This document shows positions 20,184 to 34,100 of a stretch of 64,000 nt of DNA, one piece after another. The DNA is taken from positions 510,001-574,000 of the forward strand of contig OX345647.1 in assembly GCA_947044365.1 (NCBI GenBank). Direction: 5' to 3'. The translations under genes were made by a program, and so were the position numbers. Origin of the DNA: Petrosia ficiformis. Its lineage: Eukaryota > Porifera > Demospongiae > Haplosclerida > Petrosiidae. Numbering within the stretch: position 1 is the stretch's first letter; every line of letters begins with the position of its first letter. The notes beneath the pieces are model-generated. The model saw nothing but the letters and a program-made list of their open reading frames with translations, was not told where the DNA came from and ran no database searches.

Positions 20184-22430
20184 ATGTTTAAAGTACTTTG
20201 CTGGCGTGTCTCTTTGTTCCTTATCTTATGTGGGTTATATTCATTTCTCTCTCACTGGAAAAAGGCGAAGTTCTTACAGTACACACAAGGTTTGAATTGG
20301 GAAGCTAATAATGTACATATATATATACCTAATGTCAGCTGTATGTTTTCTTTGTAGAAAATATCGAAATATCAAGAAGGCTATATGTGTTAAACTACAG
20401 TCAGCAAGGTAAATACCTGCAAACAATATCTAAACTACATAGTGTATGTAGTACTTCGTTTTCTTGACTGTGAATCTAGTATACAAGTGACAGGTTCAAA
20501 TCATTTCTTTCTTTCAAGATGCATTCTATATTCTGACTTACACGATAATGCATCCAATAATAATACTTTTCTTGCATCCTACAGTGGGTGGTGAATATGA
20601 AGGCAGAAAAACTGTGAATAGTAGAGTAACATGGATACCTGATGTAATGGAATGGTTGAAAGAAGAGGCTGAAAAGCAGAACCGTACACTGGAAAATGGT
20701 GTGAGTATATAAGTATAATTTTTGGTCTTGAGTGTCTTGACTAATGACATTCACTGATATAAAAAATATTGCGTCATGTTGGGACACAGATAGTAATAAA
20801 ATGGCGATTTGATAATAAAATAAGATAAAGAAATAGTATCCCTATGACTGCTTTGTGGTGTCCAGCATTCAGTAATCATGGCTAACTTTATCATGCCTTA
20901 AACAAATCAGCCTATTGTAGTTATTATTTTGATTATCTACTCTGTTTACCTTTTAAAAGACCTTGTAGAACTTCAGGAATATATTTCAGGTGGTATAGCT
21001 AGCTATTAGTTCCAGTTTCTACGTACACAGCTTTCTGCTGGTCTGTAGAGCTTGAGCGTGTGTTCTTTTATGTACCATGCTCATTAATTGACCGAGCCCC
21101 CCAGAATTACGTACCTTACTTAACTACTTATACAACGCATACTCGCATAAGTGACACAAACATATAAATATATTTATATATATAGTTTGAACTCGTGGGA
21201 AAGCAATCATAGAGATGGCGCTACGGGCCATAATAACAAAGCTCTCATTGTAAGATTCATTATATATATCATGGTTAAGAAAAGGTTTTAATCAATATAT
21301 TTACAAATCAATTCGAAGGTTTATATGTGATTTATAAATCTGCCAACTTGGAAAGTTTAAATAGATATCATTGTCAAATAATATTTCTTCAGATTTACCT
21401 TGTTGGCTGGTTTATATATTATGTATATGATCTCTGAACTATGATTGTGTTTTATTTATTTTGTGTTTCCAGTTTTACATACTATGCGATTGCTAATATA
21501 CCTGAGTATATTTGACAATCAAATATGTACATACATAAATTATGTACATGTACATATAATTATTCCATTAATATCGTTATTTACTATTAATTAACATAGG
21601 GACTTGACAATGATTTTGAAGTTAATGTTCCCCATTCAAATACCACATGGTACCAAACTCATATTAATAAATGCTCTGGTATTAATGAAACATGGGAGTT
21701 GATATCTGAAGGGACACGTAATATGGTTGCTCAACGTATAGTCATCAATGCTCATTATAAACTGTTGTATTGTCCTACTCCGATGGTTAGTATCGGTCCA
21801 TTCATGAGACTGATGTACGCAATTGAATGGAATATGCCATTAGCTGCAGTATCATCGAAACTAACAAGCAAGCGGGATAATTTCGAATATCTTAGTGACT
21901 ATTCACTTGAAGATCAAATTAATATCATAAATACTTATCACAAATTCATTGTTGTTCGTCATCCTTTAATGCGACTTTTAGCTGTCTACAAACAAAAATT
22001 TGTTGCTTCAAATCCTTACTTCCATAGTCGTTATGGTAAGGAGATTATTCAGAAGTTTCGTAAGGTTAACAGCGAGGATACTAAAGGAGATGATGTTACA
22101 TTCAGTGAATTTGCTCAGTACATAGCTTTCATTTTTCCTGTTAATGAACACTGGATGACACAGGAAATGTTATGTTTACCTTGTCATATACATTACGATT
22201 TATCATTACGACACGAATCAGTTAAAGAGGATTCGTTAGACCTGTTAAACCAGTTTGGGTTACAGAATGTTGTAGATGCTGTACCAATAGATGCTTGGGA
22301 CTATATCAGTAACAAAGAGGCTAAGGCTTTATATGACAGTGTCCCAGTATCTGTATTAGGTCAACTTGCACAGAAATATCAGAAAGATTTCGATTTGTTT
22401 GATTACTCGGCTTTGACTTTCGATTCTTAG
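20184..22430 (+). CDS. Type II membrane carbohydrate-sulfotransferase-like protein
   Basis: Four exons: 20184-20289, 20358-20408, 20585-20700, 21600-22430; 367 residues. Residues 1-25 form a signal anchor (LCWRVSLFLILCGLYSFLSH) typical of Golgi type II enzymes. Exon 4 is a Sulfotransfer_2 (CHST8-14/HNK-1 sulfotransferase) domain: HYKLLYCPTPMVSIGPFMRL aligns with the 5'-phosphosulfate loop, KFIVVRHPLMRLLAVYKQKF with the 3'-phosphate site, and NEHWMTQEMLCLPCHIHYD with the conserved HW...C.PC segment. Two key PAPS-binding positions differ: the loop Lys is Met153 and the 3'-site Ser is Ala219, while Arg211 is kept. It may be a pseudoenzyme or a divergent enzyme. Intron 3 (20701-21599) shows no recognisable feature. 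Polyadenylation signal at 22651. Confidence 0.85.
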
Positions 22431-22650
22431 ACATTTTATGGCTGTTGATTTCAATTTGTGAAAAAATACTTTAATCTTGATCTCATGTGATACTATCTTA
22501 TAAGTACTAATGTTCAGTTTGAGGTATGTATTACATGCAGAATTGCTTAATTAACTTGTAGGATATAGACTGGTTCTCAAACTTTACACCTCCTGATTCC
22601 CATGTTTATAATTATTCTGTTGTAATATACTTTCTTTTAAATGATTTTAC

Positions 22651-22656
22651 AATAAA
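22651..22656 (+). terminator. AATAAA polyadenylation signal
   Basis: Canonical hexamer 221 bp after the sulfotransferase stop codon. The rest of 22431-22881 is AT-rich spacer between two convergent genes with nothing else recognised. Confidence 0.55.
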
Positions 22657-22881
22657 GAAATACCTGTATGTCAGCTCTTATATAAATTAATTACTAAATA
22701 TGGACATGAAGATATAATCACACTCTCAAATATAATATATATAATTATAAAGTAAACACGAGATTAAAAAATTGCTTTATGAATTTTATAAAATTAATTA
22801 AAACATCTGTTTAAGAGGTTCACTTTATGTTACAAGTGTAACTATATTACGTTACAAGAGATAGTTTATAGCTTTACATAA

Positions 22882-25800
22882 TTATACACGAAGAGTGTCG
22901 AGATAAGTTAGTACAAGTTCAAATATGAACTGATAATGTTGCTATGGAAACAAGAAAAATGATAATGTTTTTTAGTTATATATATAGCAAAAAGGTGCTT
23001 ATTTCTTACAGTAGCAAGCTTTTATGTCATTGTACTTGATTATGTGTGAGTGTGTCCTTCAACTTACAATAGTTGGTACACTTCCTGGTTTGCTTGTACG
23101 TTGAGTCTTGACTACTTGAAACACATCCACTATATTCTCTGACTTCATTTTCTCAATTACGGTAAAAAGCGCACAGAATATACCAGACCTAGTCACTGTA
23201 TCACTGTATAGTGTAAACTAAACAAGTAGCACCATATCAACATATATATTGCTAACCTGCAGTGTACTAGAATAGAGGAACCTCCAAACGTCTGTTGGAC
23301 TTTGTTAATCTCCCCCAGTATCGCAATGATAGTTAGTGAACTTTCAGCTTGTCCATTAGAATTCCAGTCAATAATCTGATGCTGTGTCACTCTCTGCTTC
23401 TCTTTGGTCTGAAAAAGAATCCGTTGATTTTGACATGGTTCCTTACAAGACATAAAAAATACCTTGCTGTTATAAACAACTAGATTTCGTACAATGTATC
23501 CACTGGATGGTGTTTCATTTTCCAAAGTAACAAGAAATTCTCCAATATTTTCAGGTTGTGTGGTAGAAGGCCAATACTGATAGCACATGTTCTGTGAAAT
23601 ACAATTTAATAATGTGATATATATTGTGATACACCAACTTATAAATGAAAGAATATTAAACTGACTCTTCCTTCCTCATTCAAGTGTCCCAACATTACAA
23701 TAGCATGACATTCTCTATCCATAATCATCTTCCAGAATTCTCTACATGTGTTCTGCATGGGACCCTCAGCGATTATAAATGAACTCTTCGGTTTGTAACC
23801 CTGTGATGAGATAGGGGTGGAAGATGAACAAGACTGGAAAAAGTTAAAAATGTTTGAGGGAGTGATGAAAAGAAACAGATATTCATACAGAATGATTGCA
23901 GTATGCCAATAGTTTCTTAATGATTAATAATATATAATATGACTTGCAGTAATGAATACAGCACTGATGTAGTCCGGAATTTCTCCAATAAGTGCAACTC
24001 TGTGTTCATCAGCTGTGTGTATGTATATGTGTATATATGTTAATTATATATGAAAAGTCCTCACATGGTGCGTAGTCCATGGACCTGTTCTTCTCGGTGA
24101 ATTGTATAGCAATATCTCTTCTTACTTTATCTGGTTTAGGAGTGACTTGTTCCAAAATCTAGTGAGGTTATAAAATGGATAAAAGCTGCATCAATTGATA
24201 AATAACGTCTTGAAATGCACTCAAATGAGTATTAGACCATGAAGCTTAGCTTTATTATAGACCAGTGAATTGCTATAGAGCCTGCAGGGTCATCCGTATA
24301 ATTGCTCTCCATAGCAGTTAATGCTTGTGTCACATGCATTGTTAAGGAAGTTACATCATTATGGCATTGGGATTATTTCTTACTTGAAATTGTTTTTGAA
24401 ATTCATTCAAGCCTGTATCAGAATCAGTAGTATTCATTTTTTTGATTCTTTGTCTAAAGTCAATCACATTTATTTGTGTATTGCCACAAATGATTGCTTC
24501 AAGAATAGCATGATTGATAAATACATATTGATCCTACAAGGGGAGACAGAAAATAATATTATATCTACTAGTGGTCTCAATATATTATCATACTAACTGG
24601 TGTCTGGACCATCTTCATACGTTGTTGTCTGAGTCCATTAATGATTTTAGGAATATCAATAATTCCTTCATTCTGTATTTGATTTAATACCAAGTCTATT
24701 GTTATGAATATACCAGTACGTCCAACTCCAGCACTGTATATGAGAAATGTTGAATTTAATAGGTGAAATGAATTACCTTAGTAAACGCATACCTACAGTG
24801 AACCAACATAGATCCCTTTTTGGGTTGATACTCTGCCTTGACACGTTGGTAGAAACTGAGTATTGATGTGGCATGCTCAGGTACCCCATGATCAGGCCAA
24901 GATGTGAAATGATACTGAATAATAGTTTGTGGTCGTTCTGAACTTCCCTGTAACTAAGATGCCATGAGGAGTGGAAAATACTTCTCATGCGATGAATTAG
25001 AATCTCACCTCTAACTGAAGTGTCCTAATGATATAATCAGTGTAAACCTGCTCGTCTGCTAATGTTACTTTGAATGGTCCATAACTCTGTACGGAACCAG
25101 ACTCAGGCCAGTACTGTTGACATTTAATCTTTCTGTCCTCCATGAGATTGGTTACCATGACAATAATATGTGGTTTCTCTTGCCATATAAGGCGCCAGAA
25201 ATCTACTGTAGTTTTTTTCAAAGGGCCTGAATTGAAATGAAGTGTATTATAATATCACTACAACAAATGAGATAATGAAGAGTTTACGACTATTGGGAAT
25301 ACTTACCTTGTGTAGCTATGTAATTGTATTTTGTGCTGTAACCCTGTGGCGCAAATGAGCAATATATTAATAATCAGTTTACCTACAAAACTAACCTCTA
25401 TGTATGATGCATTAATGTAAGTGTTCTGACAGTCTGGTTTACCAGTTAGTGGTTTCAGGATGATTCGATTATCATCATCTAAAATGAACGAATAAACAAA
25501 ATTTTCAGTGTGTGCTACGCTGACTTACAAACTGTAATATTAGCAAAACGGTTCAGTGGTTTGTTGGTTGCTATAGCAGCCACTGTCACAGGATGTTCGT
25601 TTTCACCACTACCAAGCATCTGAGATAGGTTGACACACATGCAGGTGTATAAATGAAGTCATTCATATATTTATAATAGCTTTTGATATCATTGGCAACC
25701 AATCCCAACTAGTTCTGTACTACCATACGGTATAATGTATGTTATTTTACTTCTAACTTATGAATGGCAAGGTTTTTACTATAAAAATGTTTCTGAATTC

Positions 25801-27167
25801 CTGTTTTTGTAATATATTTGTCTAACCTGGTTTTCAACAAAGAATTGTTTGCATAACTTAAGAAAAGGTTGATGGTTTACTAAACAAGAAGCGAGGTATG
25901 TTTATGCTGGAAAAGGGTGGCTGGATAGTCACACTGGTGATAGCAGTTAATACGTTTTTATATATTTCATGAAAGACAGTGCTACTTACAGAAAATTGTG
26001 AATGAAACCCTTTATTTGAATCAGCATGATTTTCAGCAACAAACTCTCCAAATTTAATTAAAGAAATTGGTCCTCGTTTTGCATCACAAGTGGTGATATT
26101 TCTCGGTTTTACAACATTCAAGATAACCTGTTGATCAACTCTACCAGAGGAATTAATAGCCAAAAATCGATATGTACCCTGGTGTTGAATTTCAGCTGAT
26201 AATATCACTAAACTACCATCCTCATGTATTTCATGGGCATGGTCTGACTCTATAGAGTTACCCTCATGATACCATGCATATGTTGGACTTGGTTTACCAG
26301 ACACTTTAACATCGAATGTGACACGATAGCCTTGCCATACAGTCATTGTACTTGGAAACATTTCAATGACAGGGGCAATTTCTGTTGGTGGTGTTTCAGG
26401 TTTGCGTGGAATACCTAAATTTATGACAGAGAGAAATAAATTCCTACTCTCTTAATCTATAGTCTAAAACATACGTTTTATTTCTTTGTATTTTGGCTCT
26501 TCTATCTCCTCTGTGTGTAGTGTATTTAGCTTAAGCTGCTGGTCTGTTTCTTCTACTTCACGATTTGAACTTTTATTTTTCTTCCTATATGAATTATCAC
26601 ATGTGTGTGTCCTGATACACATCGTGTGGACTTACCTCTTTACTAAAACTATTAAAAGAATGATTACTACTAGAATCAGTATAACAATACCACCGCCGAC
26701 ACCTCCACCAATTATTGGTATAGTGTCAAAGCTGGGTTCCATTGTTGGGTCTGAGAGAGAATCTCATTCAAAGATCATCTATAGAGACATAGTATGTACA
26801 AGTTACTATACCTGTTGTGGATGTTGAGATGATGATGGAAGAAGCTGAGGTCATATAGAAAATAATAATAGTAGACGTAACCTCAACTGATGAGAATTTT
26901 ATGTTCTCTGGAGAAGCAGTAGGAGCTATAGAGAATGAAACGATGATGTCATGATATAATCTACAGATTTACCTCTCAAGAAACTCAAAAACAAATTGTA
27001 CACCTATTTATACTGTACTAGCAATAATATTATACATATTATATGTATTATGAATTAACACCAGTTCTTGATGCTGGATATTTTTTATTACCATCATCTT
27101 CTTCTTGTCCTTGTACTCTTGATAATAAACACATCACTATTATAAACAGCCATACTTTCCACACCAT
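22882..27167 (-). CDS. Receptor tyrosine phosphatase A, short ectodomain
   Basis: Nineteen exons in transcript order: 27167-27092, 26925-26812, 26750-26636, 26584-26475, 26414-25990, 25619-25529, 25478-25396, 25343-25307, 25226-25009, 24947-24793, 24733-24598, 24533-24384, 24158-24065, 24012-23948, 23800-23666, 23591-23463, 23408-23257, 23203-23068, 22941-22882; 826 residues. Layout: signal peptide (MVWKVWLFIIVMCLLSRVQG), about 55 extracellular residues, transmembrane helix about 78-100 ending LVKRKKNK, motif EEPKYKEIK, I-set Ig domain about 150-245 ([12 protein letters not shown]), D1 with WPDHG and [10 protein letters not shown] (Cys474), and D2 with HCRDTVTRSG (Cys761). D1 should dephosphorylate phosphotyrosine under the membrane. 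The Ig lacks the disulfide Cys pair. The exon-14 donor is GC (ACT|GCAAGT). Confidence 0.9.
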
Positions 27168-28123
27168 AATTCCAATGGTAAAGGAGTGGCTTCATTTAGG
27201 TTCACTATGGTTGTAGACAGATATTATATGTTTTGATAAACCTGTAGGAGTGGTATTGACAACTATCATAATGCTGTACTGGATAAACAACCTTAATGAT
27301 AGCACATGTTATGGACTATTCACTACATAGCCAAACTGCTGGAACATATATTCTTATAAGATTGTTTCCGCTCAAACTCCAAGGCAGTAATCAATGATTG
27401 ATGCTAATTTAATTAAAATTGCACAAGAAAAAGCTGGAAACTAAAGAAAAGAAATATTGAAGCAGTATGAGATTATACCGATAGCATGATCCACTGATAT
27501 GAGATTTTACTGATAGCGTGATGCACTGAAATGAGATTTTACTGATAGCATGATCCACTGATGAGATTTTACTGATAGAGTGATGCACTGATATGAGATT
27601 TTACTGATAGCATGATCCACTGATGAGATTTTACTGATAGCATGATCCACTGATGAGATTTTACTGATAGCATGATCCACTGATGAGATTTTACTGCATC
27701 ATGATAGCATGATCCACTGATATGAGATTTTATGGATAATGTGATCCACTGATGACATTTTTCTTGCATTGTGATAATAATCTAATTTCTTGCAAGTAAT
27801 ACTGATCCTCTACCTCTACCTCTACTTTCTTGAATCAGTAGTGCTATAACCATAACATTATCACTACTAATATCTACTCTATACTGAAATATTGACAATG
27901 AGTATTGTTATAATGCAATTGAAATTCAAACTTTGATTAATTACACGGAAAAAAAATCACGGAAAAATCACAAACATTTATAGTTAAAAGTTAAAATTAT
28001 CAGTTAAAAAATTCATTAAAACTTTCAATAATATCATGTCACACATTATTTAATAACTAATAACTAATAACTAACTACTAAAATGACTATATATGGAGTT
28101 TTTTTTGTATATCGGAGACAACT
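27168..28123. other. Intergenic spacer between receptor PTPs A and B
   Basis: Holds the A promoter side and the minisatellite at 27470-27770; otherwise AT-rich with no supported gene. Confidence 0.6.
27470..27770. repeat. 30-33-bp minisatellite, about 9 copies
   Basis: Units of TGAGATTTTACTGATAGCAT plus GATCCACTGA, with length variants carrying GATATGAG or an ATCATGATAG insert. Units are contiguous with no unique spacers. It lies 0.3-0.6 kb upstream of receptor PTP A. Confidence 0.9.
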
Positions 28124-31100
28124 TTATTTTTGTCCAAAGTTTGCATACAGTTCAAATGAATCAAGGTAGATGACAACTAGATCAAATATGAACTGGTAAT
28201 GTTGCTGTGAAAATGAGGAAGAACAAATTCATGACATATCTTCATGACGTATCACGGGGGGCTATAACACTTAACCAGTTGATACTGAAGTACAGACCTT
28301 AAGCACTGGTTCCTATGAAACTTAAGCATTGTTTAATCAAATATTAACATGCAAATCATGGCTTATATCACCCGCTAGGCAGGCTAATACTGCTTTCTAT
28401 GAAGTACTGACTCCCAATAATACTACTTATCACCTGACCTCCAACCAATCAGAATCACTGAACAAGTTACACAAATGCATTAATAATTGGTATTGCAAGG
28501 GAGGTCACATGTTAAATACCAAGTACTCGTATCCCTATAGTAATAATTTAAAGTATGATATGTAATTAATTGGCTCCACCTGAGTCCTCCATTAAACACT
28601 GAATACATGTGTAATTGGTAGGAGTACTACATTTTGCATACTTGTCAAGAAAACAAAATTACAAATGAAGCATTTCCCATTTTTGCTGTAGGTAACTGCT
28701 ATAAATGTTTATACCAACAGCTTCAGTATACTTCCCATTTGAAGCCTGCAAACTCAACAACATAGAGCAACAACTTCACTGCCGCCATTTTATTGTAATT
28801 ACTCATTTGACAGATGTGCAAACATTAAATGTTAAACGGATATCCAAATGGAGCCAATATGTGTAACTTTGTAACCTTTTCATTATCAAAAATTACTCTA
28901 TAGTATCATGTAGTGACTTACAGCAGTTGGTACACTTCCTGGTTTGCTTATACGTAGAGCCTTGACCACTTGAAACACATCAATTATCCTCTCTGACTTA
29001 CATTTCTCAATTACAGTAGCTGCAGCACAGAATATACCAGACCTGGTCACTGTATCACTGTAGACAGATATTAAAATGATCATAGTGATAATCAAAGGCT
29101 CAATATATCAATCACTAACCTGCAGTGCACAAGGATAGAGGAACTTCCCGCTTTACGTTGGACTTTATACATTTCTTCCATTACTGTAATAATATTCTGA
29201 GAGTTTTTAGCATGTCCATCAGAATTCCAGTCTTTAATCTGATACTGGGTCACTCTCTGCTTTTGATTAGTCTGGATAAAAACAGCAGTAAACAAGATCA
29301 AATACCTTAAGCCTACTATTAGTTGTGTTGACTAAATTTAGTGCTAAATTTAGCGATTTTGAAACACTTGGATTTAGCATGCATTAATTTTAGCAAATTT
29401 CTGAGCACCTAAAATGCCTAATAAAAATATCACGAAATATATTTTTTAGCACATACTAATTTTAGTTGCTAAAATTACTACGCGAAATTAAAAGTAGACT
29501 TAAGGTATTATATACCTTGTTGTTCTGAACAACTAGTGTTCGCTCAGTATATCCACTGTAAGCTGTTTCATCTTGTAGAGAGACAATAAATTCTCCTATG
29601 ATCAGACCCTCAGTAGTAGTAGTAGTAGTAGTAATAGTAGAAGGCCAATATTGGTGACAAACCTCCTGTGAGAAATGTAATGGCATATTGAAATACACGT
29701 CTTATTAAAAACTAAACTAACCCTTCCATTTTCATTCAAGTGTCCCAACATTACAATAGCATGACACTCTCTATCCATGATCATCTTCCAGAATGCTCTA
29801 CATGTACTCTGCATAGGACCCTCAGCAACAATAAATGCTTTCTTATTCTTGTAACCCTACAAAAGTGGAGGAGGAGGATTAGTAATGAATTCTGTGCTAA
29901 CAGATAATGTACATGTATGTCATTTACAAAGTAATAACTTCAGCAAAGCACATTGTTGGGTTTAAGAGATTATTACTAAATGCATTGAACAAATAATTAA
30001 ATTTATATTCACGAGATTGTAAAACTGTTGCTATGGTAACATCACTACATACAATCATGACTACTTATAATTGAAACTTACATTAATAAAGACAGCATTG
30101 ACATAATCTGGATGTTCACCTCTGAGTGGTACCCTGTGTTTATCAGCTGTGTGTGTAAATAATATAATATTAACAACATCTGTCTGATTACATATATCAC
30201 TATCTCGTAAACTTATACTCACGTGGTGGATAGTCCATAGATCTGTTCTTTTGAGAGAATTGTATAGCAATATCTCTCCTTACATGATCTGGCTTAGGAG
30301 TGACTTGTTCCAAAACCTGATAGAGAAATATATAATTATTATTGTATTCATTATTTCTGGTATTATCACAAGTGTTAACTAGAAGTGATAGATTCTGTAT
30401 TCTAGATAACATGTTTTGTCACACATGTACATGTATGTGACACCTTTTAGAGAGACAATTAGTATTAATAATTTTGATTTTATGACTATAAGTTGTTATT
30501 TTACAATTTGCTTATAATAGTATCTGTATTAGCTTACAAGCGGCAAAGCTTGAAAAGCACTTTCAACAGAATATTTCCAGTTATATAGACATGTACGTAA
30601 AGTAACATAAACGGTAAATCTTCTCAAACTAGTAAAGTCTGGTGATGGACTTTTCTTCATAGCAGCTAAGCTTCACCATTCTTAAGTTTCTGATTATTAC
30701 CAAATACGCTCATACTTGAACTTAAATTGAGAATTTTATTATGGTTACTGCAATTTCATTAGCACGACACTCGTACTTGAAATTGTTACTATGGTTACTG
30801 CAATTTCATTAGCAAAGACATTCATACTTAAAAGAATATTACTATGGCTACTACAATTTCATTAGCACACCCTGTTAGCTTACACAAGTGCAGTATATAT
30901 GTATTGATATAATATGTGGTTTCTATAGGATAGTACAATGTACAGTTTGTATAGGATATAATAGTACAAGGTCATGTTTGAATAACACTTGTACTGCTTA
31001 ATTACTAGATTAAGCAATTCAATTTCTGAGCAATATAAAGTGTGTTCATTCCAAATGAGGTGATAACTTTAGATTGTATATATAGTTTAGTCATAAAGTA

Positions 31101-34100
31101 ACTCAATAAGGATTGAAATTTGATTTATACAAAAATAAATGGAAAGGATAATTATATGAAATGGTGCAGATAAAAAGATTGTTGGAGATTCTCTACTAAC
31201 AATCTTTTTACCTGCTCTTAAACCAAACTTATGAATATTTATGAGGTCATGGTGAATGTGAATGTGAATAACCATTAGCTGGTCTTCCTAGATAATAATT
31301 AGCAATCATTGAAAGGTAAGTGTATGAAATATAATTATAATCCATAATATGAAAATGTTCCTTTACTATTCATTCTCAGGAGCTAGGAGCTAGTAAGTAT
31401 GTATATATGTAGAGTAATTAATACATTGTAGTTGCTCTTCGTATATACTTACTGAGGTGAGTGTGTGAATAAAATTATTAATACAAAAAATGTTCTCTTT
31501 ACATTTCTCAGAAGCTACAATGTAGTAAGTATGTATATTTATGAAGAGTAATTAATACATTGTAGTTGCTCTTCGTATATACTTAGTGAGGTGAGTGTGT
31601 GAATAAAATTCTTGAAATATTAATAAGATGTTCTCTCTACTTGTTTCAGGAATAGTGTATACTATTATATATAATATATATATATATATAATATTATAAT
31701 ACATACTTGATACTACACTGTGTATAGAGAGAGGACATTCCTGGATATCAAATAGTGATTACTGGCTGGTATGAATGAATGTAGCCCTTTCAGGACATGT
31801 GCATGATAATTTCATGGACTATGTTGTGGGTAGTTGTATATACAGTCAACATACTCATACTACATACTACATACTAGTAATAACAGTGTTTCTTCCCCCA
31901 ACATGCATACTACATACTATAACTGTTTCCTCCCCAAAGGATGGTATCATGGCATCCCCCCACCTTTACTTATGCTAATAAACACAACACTGATGGAATA
32001 TTGTTTACCAAATAACATGTGTACACTCCTCCATCCTTAATAATTATCCTGGGGGAAACATTGCTACAACTACCAACATTATACTACATTACAACTATAT
32101 TAGTAATTAATTAGGCTGTGCATGTGACTATATTAGTAATTAATTAGGCTGTGCATGTGACTGCATTAATAGTTATCAGACTACAATTAATACAACTGAT
32201 CTCATTAGCCAGTATATACAGTACATGTACAAAGTTTCTAAATCCACACAAGTGTTATAGATAGTCATATATACATGTCATCTCATTAGCCAGTTTTGAA
32301 ATCCCTTATAAACTATGTCATCTAGTTACTCTAGTTACTCTAGTTACTATACTTCGCATGTTTTGCATAGTGGTTTGTGTCCCAATGATGTAAGCATGTT
32401 TTGGACACAAGCCAAAGAATATCTTGTGAATGTAATCACAAATCATAGAGGTGTGGATCTTTTGGGAGTATCACATATAATATATCATCCAATGATATCT
32501 ACATACGTGTATCAAATATCATAATGTACAGTTGTAATAATACCCTCTCAATACCCTCTATATATACATGTACCTGTCAGGATATCCTGTCTTCAATAGC
32601 ACCCATTTAAGATAAGATAATCATATTTATGATTATAATTATGTACATACTGTATATAAATTAGTTTTAACTTCATAAACAGAAATCCTAGAAGATATTG
32701 TAGACATGCACTGAAGACTGTATGTAGAGTACTAATAAGGCAACATGTTATTATATTCCCACACACAAATTAACAATTATGACAAGTCATGTCACAACTG
32801 TACCATTAATATCATGCATTAGTGTACCAATATATTAAAACAGAATATATCATTAGTATTACCACAGTACCTACAGTGTACCTACCACCAGTGTACCATT
32901 AATATCATGCATTAGTGTACCAATATATTACCAGAGTATCTTTAATATTAAAACAGAATATATTATTAGTATTACCACAGTACCTACATGTATAAGTGTA
33001 CCTACCACCAGTGTACCATTAATATCATGCATTAGTGTACCAATATATTACCAGAGTATCTTTAATATTAAAACAGAATATATTATTAGTATTACCACAG
33101 TACCTACATGTATAAGTGTACCTACCACCAGTGTACCATTGTGCTGGTTTAAATAACATATATTGCATATTAACCTCAAATTGTTTCTGAAACTCAGTCA
33201 TACCAATACTACGATTATGAGAACTCATTTGCCTGATTCTTTGTCGGATATCACTATCATTAATTTGAGTATCACCACATGTCACTGATTCAAGAATAGC
33301 ATCATGAATAAATATATATTGATCCTATAGAAGATGAAGAGTGGGAAAAGCATCATTGATAAATATATATTGGATGATGAAGAGAGCAAGAGAAACATCA
33401 TTGTATATTGATTTTATATGGAATAGAAAGGTAAGTGATCTAATGGGACTAGTGGTCTCAATATATTATCATACTAACCGCTGTCTGGACCATCTTCATA
33501 CGTTGTTGTCTGAGTCCATTAATGATTTTAGGAATATCAATAATTCCTTCATTTTCTATCTGTTGTAATACCATGTCTATTGTTATGAATGTACCAGTAC
33601 GTCCAACTCCAGCACTGTGTGTGTGTGTGTGTGTGTGTGCATTAAAGATCATTATAATACCATATTATATATAGGTATGTTTATATGTAGTGATCTGGTT
33701 TTGATATATGTCGTATTCAAAAATAATAACATTTCTATTTAGGGCATACAGTTTACAATAATAGTGAGTGTTGTTGAATATATCATGTAGGTGATTATCT
33801 TAAACTCTTACCTGCAATGTACCAACATAGGCCCGGCCTTAGATTTATATTCTGCTTTGATACGTCGATAGAAACTAAGTATTGATGTTGCATACTCAGG
33901 TACTCCATGATCAGGCCAAGAGATGAAATGATACTGTGTAATATTGTGAGCATTCTGTGAGCTTCCTGGTAACTGTTAGGAAATATTGAAAATGAATGCA
34001 GTTTTGATAAAATGGTTACTTAAAATATCAATGTTTTACAAATGAAGACATTTTTCAAATTACTATCACACTGGATAATTCCCTATTGAAGCTTTCATTG

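Noticed and set aside
27470..27770. Direct repeats of about 30 bp considered as a CRISPR-like array
   Set aside because: Units are contiguous with no unique spacers, in a eukaryotic spacer region; a minisatellite.
33615..33640. TG dinucleotide run beside a D1 exon as a regulatory element
   Set aside because: A short simple repeat after the splice acceptor sequence in transcript terms; nothing beyond a microsatellite can be supported.
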